The notes under the pieces were generated by a model. It was not told where the DNA came from, ran no database searches, and saw only the letters and a program-made list of their open reading frames with translations. From Saccharothrix sp. HUAS TT1 (GTDB lineage: Bacteria > Actinomycetota > Actinomycetes > Mycobacteriales > Pseudonocardiaceae), in assembly GCF_040744945.1 (NCBI RefSeq), contig NZ_CP160453.1, positions 2,108,001 to 2,172,000 of the forward strand: DNA of 64,000 bases, given 5' to 3'. This document shows positions 20,388 through 29,367 of this stretch, in pieces. Numbering within the stretch: the first letter of the stretch is position 1; each line of letters opens with the position of its first letter. Position numbers and translations under genes: made by a program.

Positions 20388-21639
20388 GACTCACCTCCAC
20401 CTCTCCGAGATCCGTGCGCACGTCGAGCACGATCTTCAACCCGCCCGGTCCGTCGGCGCCGTCGCTGGTGACCTCGAACCGCTGGTCGCCGTCGCCCTGC
20501 TCGTCGAGGCAGGTGACCGTCCCCATGTCGGACCGGCACGTCACCGTCACGTCCGCGTCGGCGGGGACCCTGACCCGCGCCACGCCGACACCGACCTCGA
20601 CGTCCGTGGTCACCGTCCCGGTGCTCGGCAGCCCGGTCAGGTCGAGGTCGACCTCGCCCATGCTCACCGCGTACCGGGACTCGACCTGCTCCACCGACTT
20701 CGGCTGCGCGGAGTAGTTGCCCATCCGCTCCGAGCCGGACCCCTCGAAGTCGATCGAGGTGATCGCCACCCCGACCACCGACAGCGGCACGACGAGCCAG
20801 ATCAGCCCGCGCCCACCGCCGCCGCGCAGCGCGCCGAGCACCATCCCCGCGCCCAGCACCGCGACCAGCAGCCCCAGCACGTGCCGGGTGTCGAACCAGT
20901 CCGAGTACGCCGACGCCACCAGCGACCCGGCCAGCACCACCAGCGACGCCCCGAACGTCGCCGCGCCGACCCGCGACCGGGGCCGCACCGGCGCCGCCGA
21001 CGTCACCACCGGCGCGGGCGCGGACGCGGGCTCCGGCAGGTCCCAGGCGAACGGCGCCGCACCCAGCGGGTCCCACGCCGGCGGCTTGACCTCCGCGGTC
21101 CCACCCGGACCCGCACCCGCACCCGAATCCACGCCGTCCCCCACCTCGAATGCCGTCGTCGCGCTCTCCGGCCGGTTGAGCTGCCCGCGTCCGCGGTGCA
21201 GCAGGTAGATCGCGCCGACGGACAGCAGCACACCGCCGACCATGGTGAAACCGCCGTCGACGAAGAAACCGGTCGACGGGATCACCGCGATCCCGAGCAC
21301 CACCGTCAACGCGGTCGGCGTCGAGCTGCGCCCCCTGCCGAGCAGCGCCTCGGCCGCCGACACCTCGTCGTCGGCCTGCGCCAGCAACAGCCAGCCCAGC
21401 AGGTAGATGAGCACCCCGGCGCCGTTGCACAGCGCCATGGCCACGAACGCCACCCGGACGATCACCGGGTCGATCTGGTACCGCTCGGCGATACCGGCGG
21501 CGACACCGGCGATCTTGCGACCGTCGTGGGGCCGCCTGGGCCTGGTGGCCCAGAAGTCCTTCAACGTCTCTTCGACGCTGGCTGCGCTGATGTTCCCGCT
21601 CACGGTGACCAGCTTGCTGAACCCGCCGCTCCCGCACAT
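20380..21639 (-). CDS. PspC-domain membrane protein, LiaF-like
   Basis: About 419 residues. A PspC domain lies near residues 35-95 (RRPHDGRKIAGVAAGIAERYQIDPVIVRVAF then an amphipathic/transmembrane helix LLGWLLLA), followed by four or more further membrane helices, a Pro-rich linker and a C-terminal all-beta region (VDLDLTGLPSTGTVTTDVEVGVGVARVRVP) typical of LiaF/DUF4097-type domains. The start is uncertain: ATG 21639, or GTG 21603, which removes 12 weakly conserved residues. It is divergent from the PspC-containing histidine kinase, and together with the response regulator it looks like a LiaFSR three-component system. Confidence 0.85.
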   Translation of the reverse strand: MCGSGGFSKLVTVSGNISAASVEETLKDFWATRPRRPHDGRKIAGVAAGIAERYQIDPVIVRVAFVAMALCNGAGVLIYLLGWLLLAQADDEVSAAEALLGRGRSSTPTALTVVLGIAVIPSTGFFVDGGFTMVGGVLLSVGAIYLLHRGRGQLNRPESATTAFEVGDGVDSGAGAGPGGTAEVKPPAWDPLGAAPFAWDLPEPASAPAPVVTSAAPVRPRSRVGAATFGASLVVLAGSLVASAYSDWFDTRHVLGLLVAVLGAGMVLGALRGGGGRGLIWLVVPLSVVGVAITSIDFEGSGSERMGNYSAQPKSVEQVESRYAVSMGEVDLDLTGLPSTGTVTTDVEVGVGVARVRVPADADVTVTCRSDMGTVTCLDEQGDGDQRFEVTSDGADGPGGLKIVLDVRTDLGEVEVSRG

Positions 21640-21713
21640 CGGGGACCCACCCTGAACCGCGCATCGGGTGGAACCCTGATGACCCGCCCCGACCAGCGTG
21701 TGACCATCGAGGG

Positions 21714-22952
21714 GTGAGCGTGGAGACGAAGGCCGTCGAGCCGGTGCGTCGCAGGCGGACCGGCCGGGTGGTCGCGGGCGTGGCGGGCGGTGTCGCCGAC
21801 CACCTCGGCATCGAGGTGTTCTGGGTGCGGGCGGCGTTCGCCGCGCTGACCGCGCTCAACGGCGTCGGCGTGATCGCCTACGGCCTGCTGTGGATGTTCG
21901 TGCCGCAACGCGCGGCCGACGCGCCGGAGCAGCCGTCGAACCCGCGGGAGCGCCAGCAGGCCCTCGGCCTGGTCGCCCTGGGCATCGCCGCGGCCGTCCT
22001 CGCCGGCCTCTTCTCCGGCCCGGTCAGCGGCTGGATCGCCGGACCGCTCGCGGTGGCGCTGGTCGGCGCGGCCGTGGTGTGGCGGGAGGCGGACGAGGCG
22101 CAGCGCCGCCGGTGGCGGGACGGCGCGAAGTCCGGCCTCCTCGGCGGCTCCGGGCGCACCACGTTCGTGCGCGTGCTGGCGGGCGTCGCCCTCGTCGCCA
22201 TCGGCATCGGCGTGCTGCTGGTGAACAGCTACGGCATCGACCAGCTCCGGTTCGCGCTGCTGGCCGTGGTCGCCACGCTCGGCGGTGTCGCGGTGCTGAC
22301 CGTGCCGCTGTGGATCAAGCTGATCAACGACCTCGGCGAGGAGCGCCGGGTGCGCATCCGCACCGAGGAGCGCGCCGAGATCGCCGCCCACCTGCACGAC
22401 TCCGTGCTGCAGACGCTCGCCCTGATCCAGAAGCAGGCGGAGCAGCCGCGCGAGGTCAAGCGGCTGGCCCGCGGCCAGGAGCGGCAGCTGCGCGAGTGGC
22501 TGTACGGGCGGGTCGTCGGGGACAACAACGAGCCGACCACCATGTCCGCCGCCATCGCCAAGGCGTCCGGCGAGGTGGAGGACACCTTCGCGCTGGCCGT
22601 GCAGCAGGTCGTGGTCGGCGACTGCGTGCTGGACCCGAACCTGTACGCGCTGGTGCAGGCGGCCCGCGAGGCGATGGTGAACGCGGCCAAGCACGCGGGC
22701 GTCGCCGAGATCAGCGTGTACGGCGAGGTCGAGCCCGAGCGCGTCACCGTCTTCGTCCGCGACCGGGGCAAGGGGTTCGACCCGGAGACCGTCCCGGAGG
22801 ACCGGCATGGCCTGGCGGACTCCGTCGGGGGGAGGATGGACCGGCACGGCGGCGAAGTCCGGATCCGCACCCGGCTGGGTGAGGGCACGGAGGTGCAGCT
22901 GATGATGCCGAGGAAATCCGCAGACAAGCGAGAAACGGGGGCCAGGACATGA
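21714..22952 (+). CDS. PspC-domain sensor histidine kinase
   Basis: The 412-residue protein has an N-terminal PspC domain (RRRTGRVVAGVAGGVADHLGIEVFWVRAAFAALT), several transmembrane helices to about 200, then a NarX/DesK-type kinase core. The phospho-acceptor motif HLHDSVLQ is at 226-233 (His228), the N-box region is AREAMVNAAKHAG, and the G-boxes include DRGKGFD and GMPEDRHGL-like segments. It senses envelope stress in homologous LiaS/MacS-type systems (inference). It overlaps the response regulator gene by 4 bp (ATGA). Confidence 0.92.
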   Translation: MSVETKAVEPVRRRRTGRVVAGVAGGVADHLGIEVFWVRAAFAALTALNGVGVIAYGLLWMFVPQRAADAPEQPSNPRERQQALGLVALGIAAAVLAGLFSGPVSGWIAGPLAVALVGAAVVWREADEAQRRRWRDGAKSGLLGGSGRTTFVRVLAGVALVAIGIGVLLVNSYGIDQLRFALLAVVATLGGVAVLTVPLWIKLINDLGEERRVRIRTEERAEIAAHLHDSVLQTLALIQKQAEQPREVKRLARGQERQLREWLYGRVVGDNNEPTTMSAAIAKASGEVEDTFALAVQQVVVGDCVLDPNLYALVQAAREAMVNAAKHAGVAEISVYGEVEPERVTVFVRDRGKGFDPETVPEDRHGLADSVGGRMDRHGGEVRIRTRLGEGTEVQLMMPRKSADKRETGART

Positions 22953-23599
22953 CCGTTCGGGTGTTCCTGGTGGACGACCACGCGTTGTTCCGCGCCGGGG
23001 TGCGGGCCGAGCTGGACTCGATCACCGACGAGGTCGAGGTCGTGGGCGAGGCCGGCTCGGTCGGGGAGGCGGTGGCGGGGATCGGGCACCACCGCCCGGA
23101 CGTGGTGCTGCTCGACGTCCACATGCCCGACGGCGGTGGCGCGGAGGTGCTGCGGCAGGTGCGCACGGCGCTGCCGGAGGTGGTGTTCCTGGCGCTGTCG
23201 GTGTCCGACGCGGCCGAGGACGTCATCGCGGTCATCCGCGCCGGCGCCCGCGGGTACGTGACGAAGACGATCTCCAGCCAGGAGCTGGTGCGCGCGGTGG
23301 TGCGGGTCTCCGAGGGCGACGCGGTGTTCAGCCCGCGGCTGGCCGGGTTCGTGCTGGACGCGTTCGCCGACCGGCCGGGCGCGGCTCCGATCAGCGACCC
23401 CGAGCTGGACCTGCTGACCCCGCGCGAGCGGGACGTGCTGCGGCTGCTGGCGCGCGGTTACGCGTACAAGGAGATCGCCTCGGAGCTGTTCATCTCGGTG
23501 AAGACGGTCGAGACGCACGTGTCGAGCGTGCTGCGCAAGACGCAGCTGTCCAACCGCTACGAGCTGTCGCGGTGGGCCTCGGACCGCAGGCTCGTCTAG
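22949..23599 (+). CDS. LuxR/NarL-family response regulator
   Basis: The 216-residue protein has a receiver domain with D9-D10, phospho-acceptor Asp56 (VVLLDVHMP) and Lys in YVTKTISS, then a LuxR helix-turn-helix (LTPRERDVLRLLARGYAYKEIASELFISVKTVETHVSSVLRK). It is the partner of the preceding PspC kinase. The TAG stop shares the tetranucleotide CTAG with the stop of the convergent kinase gene. Confidence 0.94.
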   Translation: MTVRVFLVDDHALFRAGVRAELDSITDEVEVVGEAGSVGEAVAGIGHHRPDVVLLDVHMPDGGGAEVLRQVRTALPEVVFLALSVSDAAEDVIAVIRAGARGYVTKTISSQELVRAVVRVSEGDAVFSPRLAGFVLDAFADRPGAAPISDPELDLLTPRERDVLRLLARGYAYKEIASELFISVKTVETHVSSVLRKTQLSNRYELSRWASDRRLV

Positions 23600-25173
23600 A
23601 TCAGCAGCTCCGACCAGGTGATGCGCAGCCGGCCGTCCGACGGCTCGACGAGGAGCTGGTAGCGCCCGGCCGTCTCGACGCCCGCCTGGATGAATGTCAC
23701 CCGCACCCGGACGACGAACCTCGTGGACGCACCGTCCTGGACGGCCTCGAACAGGTCGGTGCGCACCTCGTCGTACTGGCCCCAGAACGCCTGGTACTCG
23801 GGGAACGGCTGCCGGTAGCCCGCCGCCAGGTTGTCCCAGGCCGCCTCGGTGCTCTCCGGCAGCAGGTCGTAGTGGGAGCGGATCAGCTCGGCGGCGTCTT
23901 CGGTCGTGTAGGCGGGCGCGGTGGGACCGCTGCCGCCCTGGAGGCCACCGGCCGAGTCGCCGCCGAAGAAGTCCGGCCGCAGCGCGCCCAGCACCACGGC
24001 GCTCGTGACCACGAGCAGCACGACCGTCGCGACCACGGGCGCCGGCCACCGCCTCCCGGCCGCCGACCCCGGGTCCTCCGCCGCCGTGCCGGCCCCCGGC
24101 TCGACCGCCCCGGCTTCGACCGCCCCGGCCCTGCCCGCTCCGGCCTCGACCGCCGCCGCCTTGACCCCTTCGGCCCTGGCCGCTCCGGTCCTGCCCGCCT
24201 CGGTTTTGCCTGCTCCGGTCCTGTCTGCTCCGGTCCTACCCGCTCCAGCCTTGCTCACTCCGGCCCTGTCTGCTGCGGTCCGGCCTGCGCCGGCCCTGGC
24301 TGTTCCGGCCCTGACCGCCGACGTCCTGACTGTCGCCGCCCTGACCGCCGCGGCTTCCGCTTCGACCGGGCCGGCCAGCAGCTGCGCCGCCTCCGCCGCC
24401 GTGGGCCGCTCCGCCGGGTCCGCGGCCAGCAACCGGGTCAGCACCCCGGTGAGCGCCCCGGACCGCGTCGGCGGCTCGATCCGCCCCGCCGCCGCCCGGT
24501 AGAGCAGCCCGAAGTTGTTGTCGCTCACCCCGTGCGGCGACCGCCCCTCGACCGCCGCGTACAGCGTCGCGCCGAGCGAGAACACGTCCGAAGCCCGTCC
24601 CGGCTGCTCACCCCGGGCCACCTCGGGCGCGAGGTACGCCGGTGTGCCCGTGATCATCCCGCTGTCCGTGAGCGTGCCGTCGCCGGCGGCACGCGAAATG
24701 CCGAAATCGGTGAGCTTGACCGCCCCGTCGTGCCCGATCAGCACGTTCGACGGCTTCACGTCCCGGTGCACGATGCCCGCCGCGTGCGCCGCGGCCAGCG
24801 CGGTGGCCACCCGCCGGCCGATCCGGGCCGCCTCGGCCGGCTCCAGCCCGCCCTCCTCGGCCAGCAGCCCGGCCAGGCTGCGCGAGGGCAGGTACTCCAT
24901 GACCAGCCAGGGCCGGTCGTCCTCCACCACCACGTCGAACACCGAGATCGCGTCGGGGTGCTGCAGCCGGGCCGCGTTGCGCGCCTCGCGCATCGCCCGC
25001 GCCCTGGCCACGTCGACCTCGTCGGCGGTCAGGTCGGGCCACCTGAGCTGCTTGACCGCCACCTCGCGGTCCAGCAGCCCGTCCCGCGCCCGCCAGACGA
25101 CGCCCATCGCGCCGCTGCCGACCCGCTCGACCAGCGAGTACCGACCGCCTACCGTCCCCCCGGACTCCGCCAC
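23596..25173 (-). CDS. Membrane Ser/Thr protein kinase with sensor-like C-terminal domain (kinase 1)
   Basis: The 525-residue PknB-type kinase has a Gly loop (GSGAMGVVW), Lys41, HRDVKPSN with catalytic Asp138, DFG at 156-158 and an activation segment ending GTPAYLAPE. After about residue 265 comes an Ala/Gly-rich linker of degenerate pentapeptides (GAGRT, GADRT, GAGKT and so on, encoded by 15-bp tandem repeats), one transmembrane helix near 370-392, then an extracytoplasmic domain of about 100 residues starting around 424. That domain carries the YDLLP motif (435-439) and FWGQYDEV and resembles the C-terminal domain of kinase 2. GTG 25173 is the start. Confidence 0.93.
   Translation of the reverse strand: MAESGGTVGGRYSLVERVGSGAMGVVWRARDGLLDREVAVKQLRWPDLTADEVDVARARAMREARNAARLQHPDAISVFDVVVEDDRPWLVMEYLPSRSLAGLLAEEGGLEPAEAARIGRRVATALAAAHAAGIVHRDVKPSNVLIGHDGAVKLTDFGISRAAGDGTLTDSGMITGTPAYLAPEVARGEQPGRASDVFSLGATLYAAVEGRSPHGVSDNNFGLLYRAAAGRIEPPTRSGALTGVLTRLLAADPAERPTAAEAAQLLAGPVEAEAAAVRAATVRTSAVRAGTARAGAGRTAADRAGVSKAGAGRTGADRTGAGKTEAGRTGAARAEGVKAAAVEAGAGRAGAVEAGAVEPGAGTAAEDPGSAAGRRWPAPVVATVVLLVVTSAVVLGALRPDFFGGDSAGGLQGGSGPTAPAYTTEDAAELIRSHYDLLPESTEAAWDNLAAGYRQPFPEYQAFWGQYDEVRTDLFEAVQDGASTRFVVRVRVTFIQAGVETAGRYQLLVEPSDGRLRITWSELLI
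24086..24330. repeat. 15-bp tandem repeat inside kinase 1
   Basis: Units such as GCTCCGGTCCTGCCC, GCTCCGGTCCTGTCT, GCTCCGGTCCTACCC and GCTCCAGCCTTGCTC repeat at 15-bp spacing and keep the reading frame. On the minus strand they encode the Ala/Gly pentapeptide linker between the kinase and membrane segments. Boundaries are approximate because the outer units decay. Confidence 0.8.
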
Positions 25174-25195
25174 GCCAAGCAGGTTAGGCGATGGC

Positions 25196-25606
25196 TCAGT
25201 TGGTCGAGACCAACTTGGCCAGCTCGCGGTCGAAGTCGATCCACAGGTCCTCCTCGCCGGGCTGGACCACGTCGTAGGTGAGGTCCAGGAACTCGGCGAT
25301 GTCCTCGGCGTCGGCGGACAGGATCGCGAAGCCCGTCGGCGCGTTCAGCTCGACCAGGACCCGCTCCGGGTCGTCGGCGGCCGGGCGGACCAGGATGTCG
25401 CCCTCGCCGGACGAGGTCAGCAGGCCGTCGGCCAGCAGGTCCCGGGCGAAGATCCACTCGACCTTGCCCTGCCCGGTGTGGAACAGCACGGCGACCGCGT
25501 ACGGGTCCTCCGGCTCGTAGTGCAGCTCGGCCTCGACCGGCGCCGGGGCCACGCCCGGGACGAGGAGGTGGAACGTCGTGTTGATGGTGATGCTCTCGTT
25601 GCTCAT
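25196..25606 (-). CDS. ssgB: SsgB-like sporulation and cell division regulator
   Basis: SsgA-like protein (SALP) of 136 residues. In Streptomyces SsgB positions FtsZ at future septa. Family motifs are VEAELHYEPEDPYAVAVLFHTGQGKVEWIFARDLLADGL and the ending FDRELAKLV. SALPs occur only in morphologically complex actinobacteria; a single widely conserved copy is usually SsgB. ATG 25606 matches the family start. It lies 23 bp upstream of kinase 1 on the same strand, so the two may be cotranscribed. Confidence 0.9.
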   Translation of the reverse strand: MSNESITINTTFHLLVPGVAPAPVEAELHYEPEDPYAVAVLFHTGQGKVEWIFARDLLADGLLTSSGEGDILVRPAADDPERVLVELNAPTGFAILSADAEDIAEFLDLTYDVVQPGEEDLWIDFDRELAKLVSTN

Positions 25607-25801
25607 GTCCTGTGGGTTCCCTTCCGGAGTCGTCCCTCTCATGTGAGGAGACGTCCGACAGGGCGAATCGGGACGTGGTTCGCCTGAACACCACGCGATC
25701 GGGGGAGACCTGCGTCTCAAGTACACCCGTTTGCCCAGGAGAGGTGTCTCAGATGGCCCGACGCCCTGTCGTACTCGTGGGTAACAGCGCGTTATCGCAG
25801 G

Positions 25802-26746
25802 TCACTTGAGCGTAGTCACCGGTTGCGCCGGCAGCGGCACGATCGCCGTCGCGGGCTGCTTGCGGGTCAGCGCGACCCCCACGAGGACCACCGCCATGCC
25901 CAGCACGACCCTCAGGTTGAGCGCTTCGCCGAGGAACAGCGCGCCCAGGAGCACCGAGACGACCGGCAGCAGGTAGCCGACCGTGGTGGCGTTGGTCGCG
26001 CCCTCGTCCTCGATGATCCGGTAGTTCAGCACGAACGCGACGCCGGTCCCGAACACGCCCAGGATCGCCACCGCCACCAGGGGCTGCCAGGACAGGTGCA
26101 CCGGCTGGAGCCCGGCCACCGGCGCCACGACCGCCGTCATGCCCGTCGCGGCCACCAGCTGGGACGAGGAGATCTGGATCGGCGTCAGGCCGCGCCCGGA
26201 CACCGTGCGGCCGATGTAGGCGTAGGCGACCGCGTAGGAGGCCGCGGCGGCCAGGCACGCGATCGCGCCCCAGCTCGCCAGCCCGGCCTGCTGCCACGGC
26301 GCGAAGATGAGCAGGACGCCGGCGAACCCGAGCGCCAGGCCCGCGACCCGGGCCGGGTTGCGCCGCCGCTCCGTGCCGAGCGCGAAGCCGATGCCCAGCG
26401 CCCACAGCGGCGTGGTGGCGTTCAACACACCCGCCACGCCCGAGTCCACCGTCTGCTCGCCGAACGCGAACAGCGCGAACGGGAGCGCGCTGCCGAACAC
26501 CGCGGCGAAGCCCAGGTGCAGCCACGTCGTCCGGTCGCGCGGCAGCCGCTGCCTGTTCCAGCGCAGGAGCGCGACCAGCACCAACGCGCCCAGCGCGGTG
26601 CGGGTGAGGGTGATCTGGACCGGCGAGAGGCCGGTCAGGGCGATCTTGATCCACAGGAAGCTGGAACCCCAGAGCAGGGCCAGGACACCCATCCTGATCA
26701 GCGTGCCAGGCTTGTTCACCAGCACACCTTCCGTCCGGTCAAGCAT
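25802..26746 (-). CDS. EamA/DMT-family transporter
   Basis: The 314-residue protein has ten predicted transmembrane helices in two EamA repeats (GVLALLWGSSFLWIKIAL at the start of repeat 1; SWGAIACLAAAASYAVAYAYIG at the start of repeat 2). Such proteins usually export amino acids or metabolites; the substrate is unknown. It is divergent from a LysR gene, which probably controls it. ATG 26746 is used; GTG 26725 or 26719 are alternatives. Confidence 0.9.
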   Translation of the reverse strand: MLDRTEGVLVNKPGTLIRMGVLALLWGSSFLWIKIALTGLSPVQITLTRTALGALVLVALLRWNRQRLPRDRTTWLHLGFAAVFGSALPFALFAFGEQTVDSGVAGVLNATTPLWALGIGFALGTERRRNPARVAGLALGFAGVLLIFAPWQQAGLASWGAIACLAAAASYAVAYAYIGRTVSGRGLTPIQISSSQLVAATGMTAVVAPVAGLQPVHLSWQPLVAVAILGVFGTGVAFVLNYRIIEDEGATNATTVGYLLPVVSVLLGALFLGEALNLRVVLGMAVVLVGVALTRKQPATAIVPLPAQPVTTLK

Positions 26747-26800
26747 CAGCACAAGTGAATAGTTCTGCACGACGCTTAAGCAAGTCTGTACGGTTGGGTC

Positions 26801-27694
26801 ATGCTGGACGTGCGACGCATGCAGGTGCTCCGGGCCGTGGTCACCACCGGCTCCATCACCGCCGCGGCGGTCAACCTCGGGTACACGCCGTCGGCGGTCA
26901 GCCAGCAGGTCTCGGCGCTGGAGAAGCAGGCCGGGCTGCCGCTGCTGGACCGGGTCGGGCGCGGCGTGCGGCCCACCGCGGCGGGCCGGCTGCTCACCGA
27001 GCACGCCGCGCGCATCACCGATCGGCTGGTCGAGGCCGAGGCGGCGCTGGCCGACCTGCGGGCGGGCCGCACCGGTCGGCTGCGGGTGCGCTACTTCGCC
27101 ACCGCGGGCGCCGCCCTCGTGCCGCCCGCCGTGGCCGTGTTCCGGACCAGGCACGCCGACGTCCAGCTCGACCTCAAGCTCACCGAGCCCGACGACCCGG
27201 TGGTCGAGGTCGCGGCGGGCCGCGCGGACGTGGCGATCGTCGTGCACCACCGGGAGAACGACCCGCCGCGCGGCGTGCACCTGGTGCACCTGCTGGACGA
27301 CCCGTACCTGGCGGTGCTGCGGCGCGGCCACGAGCTGACCCGCAAGCGCGTGCTCGACCTGGCCGACCTGGCCGGCGAGCCGTGGGTGGACGCCGTCGCG
27401 CCGCCCGGACCGTGCCGGGACATCGTGCTCGACGCGTGCGCGGGCGCCGGGTTCGCGCCCCACTTCGTGGTGGAGGCCGACGACTACCCGACCGCGCAGG
27501 GGTTCGTCGCGGCCGGGCTCGGCGTCACCATCGTGCCCAAGCTCAGCCTGGGCGTCGTGCACCCCGGCGTGGTGGTCCGCAAGCTCCGCCACCCGGAGCC
27601 GACCAGGACCATCTGCGCCGCGATCCGCGAGGACGGCGCCGGCTCGCCCGCGGTCACCAGCCTGCTGGACGCCCTGAAGGCGTCAGCGGGCTGA
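26801..27694 (+). CDS. LysR-family transcriptional regulator
   Basis: The 297-residue protein has an N-terminal winged helix-turn-helix (LRAVVTTGSITAAAVNLGYTPSAVSQQVSALEKQAGLPLLDR) and a C-terminal periplasmic-binding-like ligand domain. It is divergent from the EamA transporter; the 54-bp gap holds GCTTAAGC (26774-26781), a possible half of the operator. -10-like TACGGT ends 6 nt before the ATG with no ribosome site, indicating a leaderless transcript. Confidence 0.92.
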   Translation: MLDVRRMQVLRAVVTTGSITAAAVNLGYTPSAVSQQVSALEKQAGLPLLDRVGRGVRPTAAGRLLTEHAARITDRLVEAEAALADLRAGRTGRLRVRYFATAGAALVPPAVAVFRTRHADVQLDLKLTEPDDPVVEVAAGRADVAIVVHHRENDPPRGVHLVHLLDDPYLAVLRRGHELTRKRVLDLADLAGEPWVDAVAPPGPCRDIVLDACAGAGFAPHFVVEADDYPTAQGFVAAGLGVTIVPKLSLGVVHPGVVVRKLRHPEPTRTICAAIREDGAGSPAVTSLLDALKASAG

Positions 27695-27703
27695 CCGGGC
27701 GGG

Positions 27704-29257
27704 CTACGACTGGCTGAGCTTCTGCTCGCCGTCGATGTAGAGGCCCTGGTTCTCCCACTTCAGGATGATCAGCTTGCGCTCGACGCTGGTCGAGTCGTCC
27801 TTCATCTTGTAGGCGATGTCGACCTCGTACGCGTACTCCGAGTTCAACCGCACGGCCTTGAGCTCGATCGACTCCACCGAGTTCCACAGGTCCTGGTAGG
27901 CGGCCGCGCCGCCGGCCGAAGCCTGCATCTTCGGGGTCAACCGGCTGAAGCCCTGGTCGATGTGGTCCGGCAGCAGGTCGAAGTAGTCCCGGACCGCCTG
28001 CTCCTGCTGCTCGGGCGTCGGGTTGCTGGTGATCTTGACCGGCGGGTTGATCGGCTTCTTCGACGGCGTCACCGACGCCTCGCCGCCCGCCTCCACCGCC
28101 GTGGTCGCCGTGGTGGGACCGGCCAGGTCGTCCGCTCCGCCCTTGTCCGACCACAGGCTCGCCAGCACGATGCCGACGACCGCGGCGCCCGCGACGGCCA
28201 GCGCGGTGACCACCGTGGACCGCTTGCTCCTCATCGGACCGGCGCCCGGTCTCGAACCGCCGGCCGGGCGGGCCGGCGGCGGGTTGTGGCCGACTTGGCG
28301 CTGCTGCTGCACGGGGGCGACCCGGGTCGCGGCGGGCGGGCTGTGCTGCGGGGCGACCTGCTGGGCCTGCACCGGCGCGCCCTGCCACGACGGCGGGTGG
28401 CTCTGCGGCAGCGCCACCGGGAACTCCGGCGCGGCCCGACCCGCGGCCACCGCCGCCAGCGCCTCGCGGGCCTCGGCCATGGTCGGCCGGTCCTCCGGCT
28501 CGGCGCGCAGCAGCCGCATCAGCAGCGCGGTCAGCGGACCGGCCTGCTTGGGCGGCACCACGTTGCCCGACGCGACCCGGTGCAGCAGCGCGATGGTGTT
28601 CTCGTTCAAGCCGAACGGCGGCGTGCCCTCGATCGCCGCGTACAGCGTCGAGCCGAGCGAGAACACGTCCGAGGGCGGGCCGGGGTCGTAGCCCTTGGCC
28701 ACCTCGGGCGCGAGGTAGGCGGGCGTGCCGGCCAGCATCCCGGTCGCGGTGACCGTGACGTCGCCGGTGGCGCGGGAGATGCCGAAGTCGGTGATCTTCA
28801 CCGTGCCGTCGTTGCCGAGCAGGATGTTGCCCGGCTTGATGTCGCGGTGCACGATGCCCGCGTTGTGCGCGGCGGCGAGCGCCGAGGCGACCTGCGAGCC
28901 GATCGACGCCACGTCGCGGGGCGGCAGCGTGCCGCGCTCCGAGAGGGCCGTGGACAGGCTCTTGGACGGCAGGTACTCCATCACCAGCCACGGCTGGCCG
29001 TCGTCCTCGGCGACGTCGTACACCGCGATCGCGTGCGGGTGCTGCAGCCGGGCCGCGATGCGGCCCTCGCGCATGGCGCGGCGCTTGGCCTCGTCCGTGT
29101 CGGACTCGGCCAGCCCCGGCTGGAGCAACAGCTGCTTCACCGCGACGGTCCGGTGCAGGCGTTCGTCGTGCGCCTGCCAGACGATGCCCATAGCACCGCT
29201 GCCGATCCGCCGGCCAAGTCGGTAGCGGCCGGCAACCAGGCGGCCATCGTCGCTCAC
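27704..29257 (-). CDS. Membrane Ser/Thr protein kinase with sensor-like C-terminal domain (kinase 2)
   Basis: The 517-residue PknB-type kinase has GSGAMGIVW, Lys41, HRDIKPGN with Asp139, DFGISRA and GTPAYLAPE. A Gln/Pro-rich linker (about 290-345) precedes a transmembrane helix (STVVTALAVAGAAVVGIVLA) and a Thr/Pro spacer. The extracytoplasmic domain from about 414 has FDLLP (426-430) and LWNSVESI, the same pattern as kinase 1 and the 259-residue protein at 32172. The GTG start is preceded by GGGAG. It is convergent with the LysR gene, 9 bp apart. Confidence 0.93.
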   Translation of the reverse strand: MSDDGRLVAGRYRLGRRIGSGAMGIVWQAHDERLHRTVAVKQLLLQPGLAESDTDEAKRRAMREGRIAARLQHPHAIAVYDVAEDDGQPWLVMEYLPSKSLSTALSERGTLPPRDVASIGSQVASALAAAHNAGIVHRDIKPGNILLGNDGTVKITDFGISRATGDVTVTATGMLAGTPAYLAPEVAKGYDPGPPSDVFSLGSTLYAAIEGTPPFGLNENTIALLHRVASGNVVPPKQAGPLTALLMRLLRAEPEDRPTMAEAREALAAVAAGRAAPEFPVALPQSHPPSWQGAPVQAQQVAPQHSPPAATRVAPVQQQRQVGHNPPPARPAGGSRPGAGPMRSKRSTVVTALAVAGAAVVGIVLASLWSDKGGADDLAGPTTATTAVEAGGEASVTPSKKPINPPVKITSNPTPEQQEQAVRDYFDLLPDHIDQGFSRLTPKMQASAGGAAAYQDLWNSVESIELKAVRLNSEYAYEVDIAYKMKDDSTSVERKLIILKWENQGLYIDGEQKLSQS

Positions 29258-29367
29258 GGCGTGCTCCCAGTAGCTGCTAGGGCTGTCAAATCAGTGGCGA
29301 ACGATCAGACGCCACTCGGACAAGAACGTTGCGTCACCCGATCGAGTTCGGCACCACCATACGAGGT

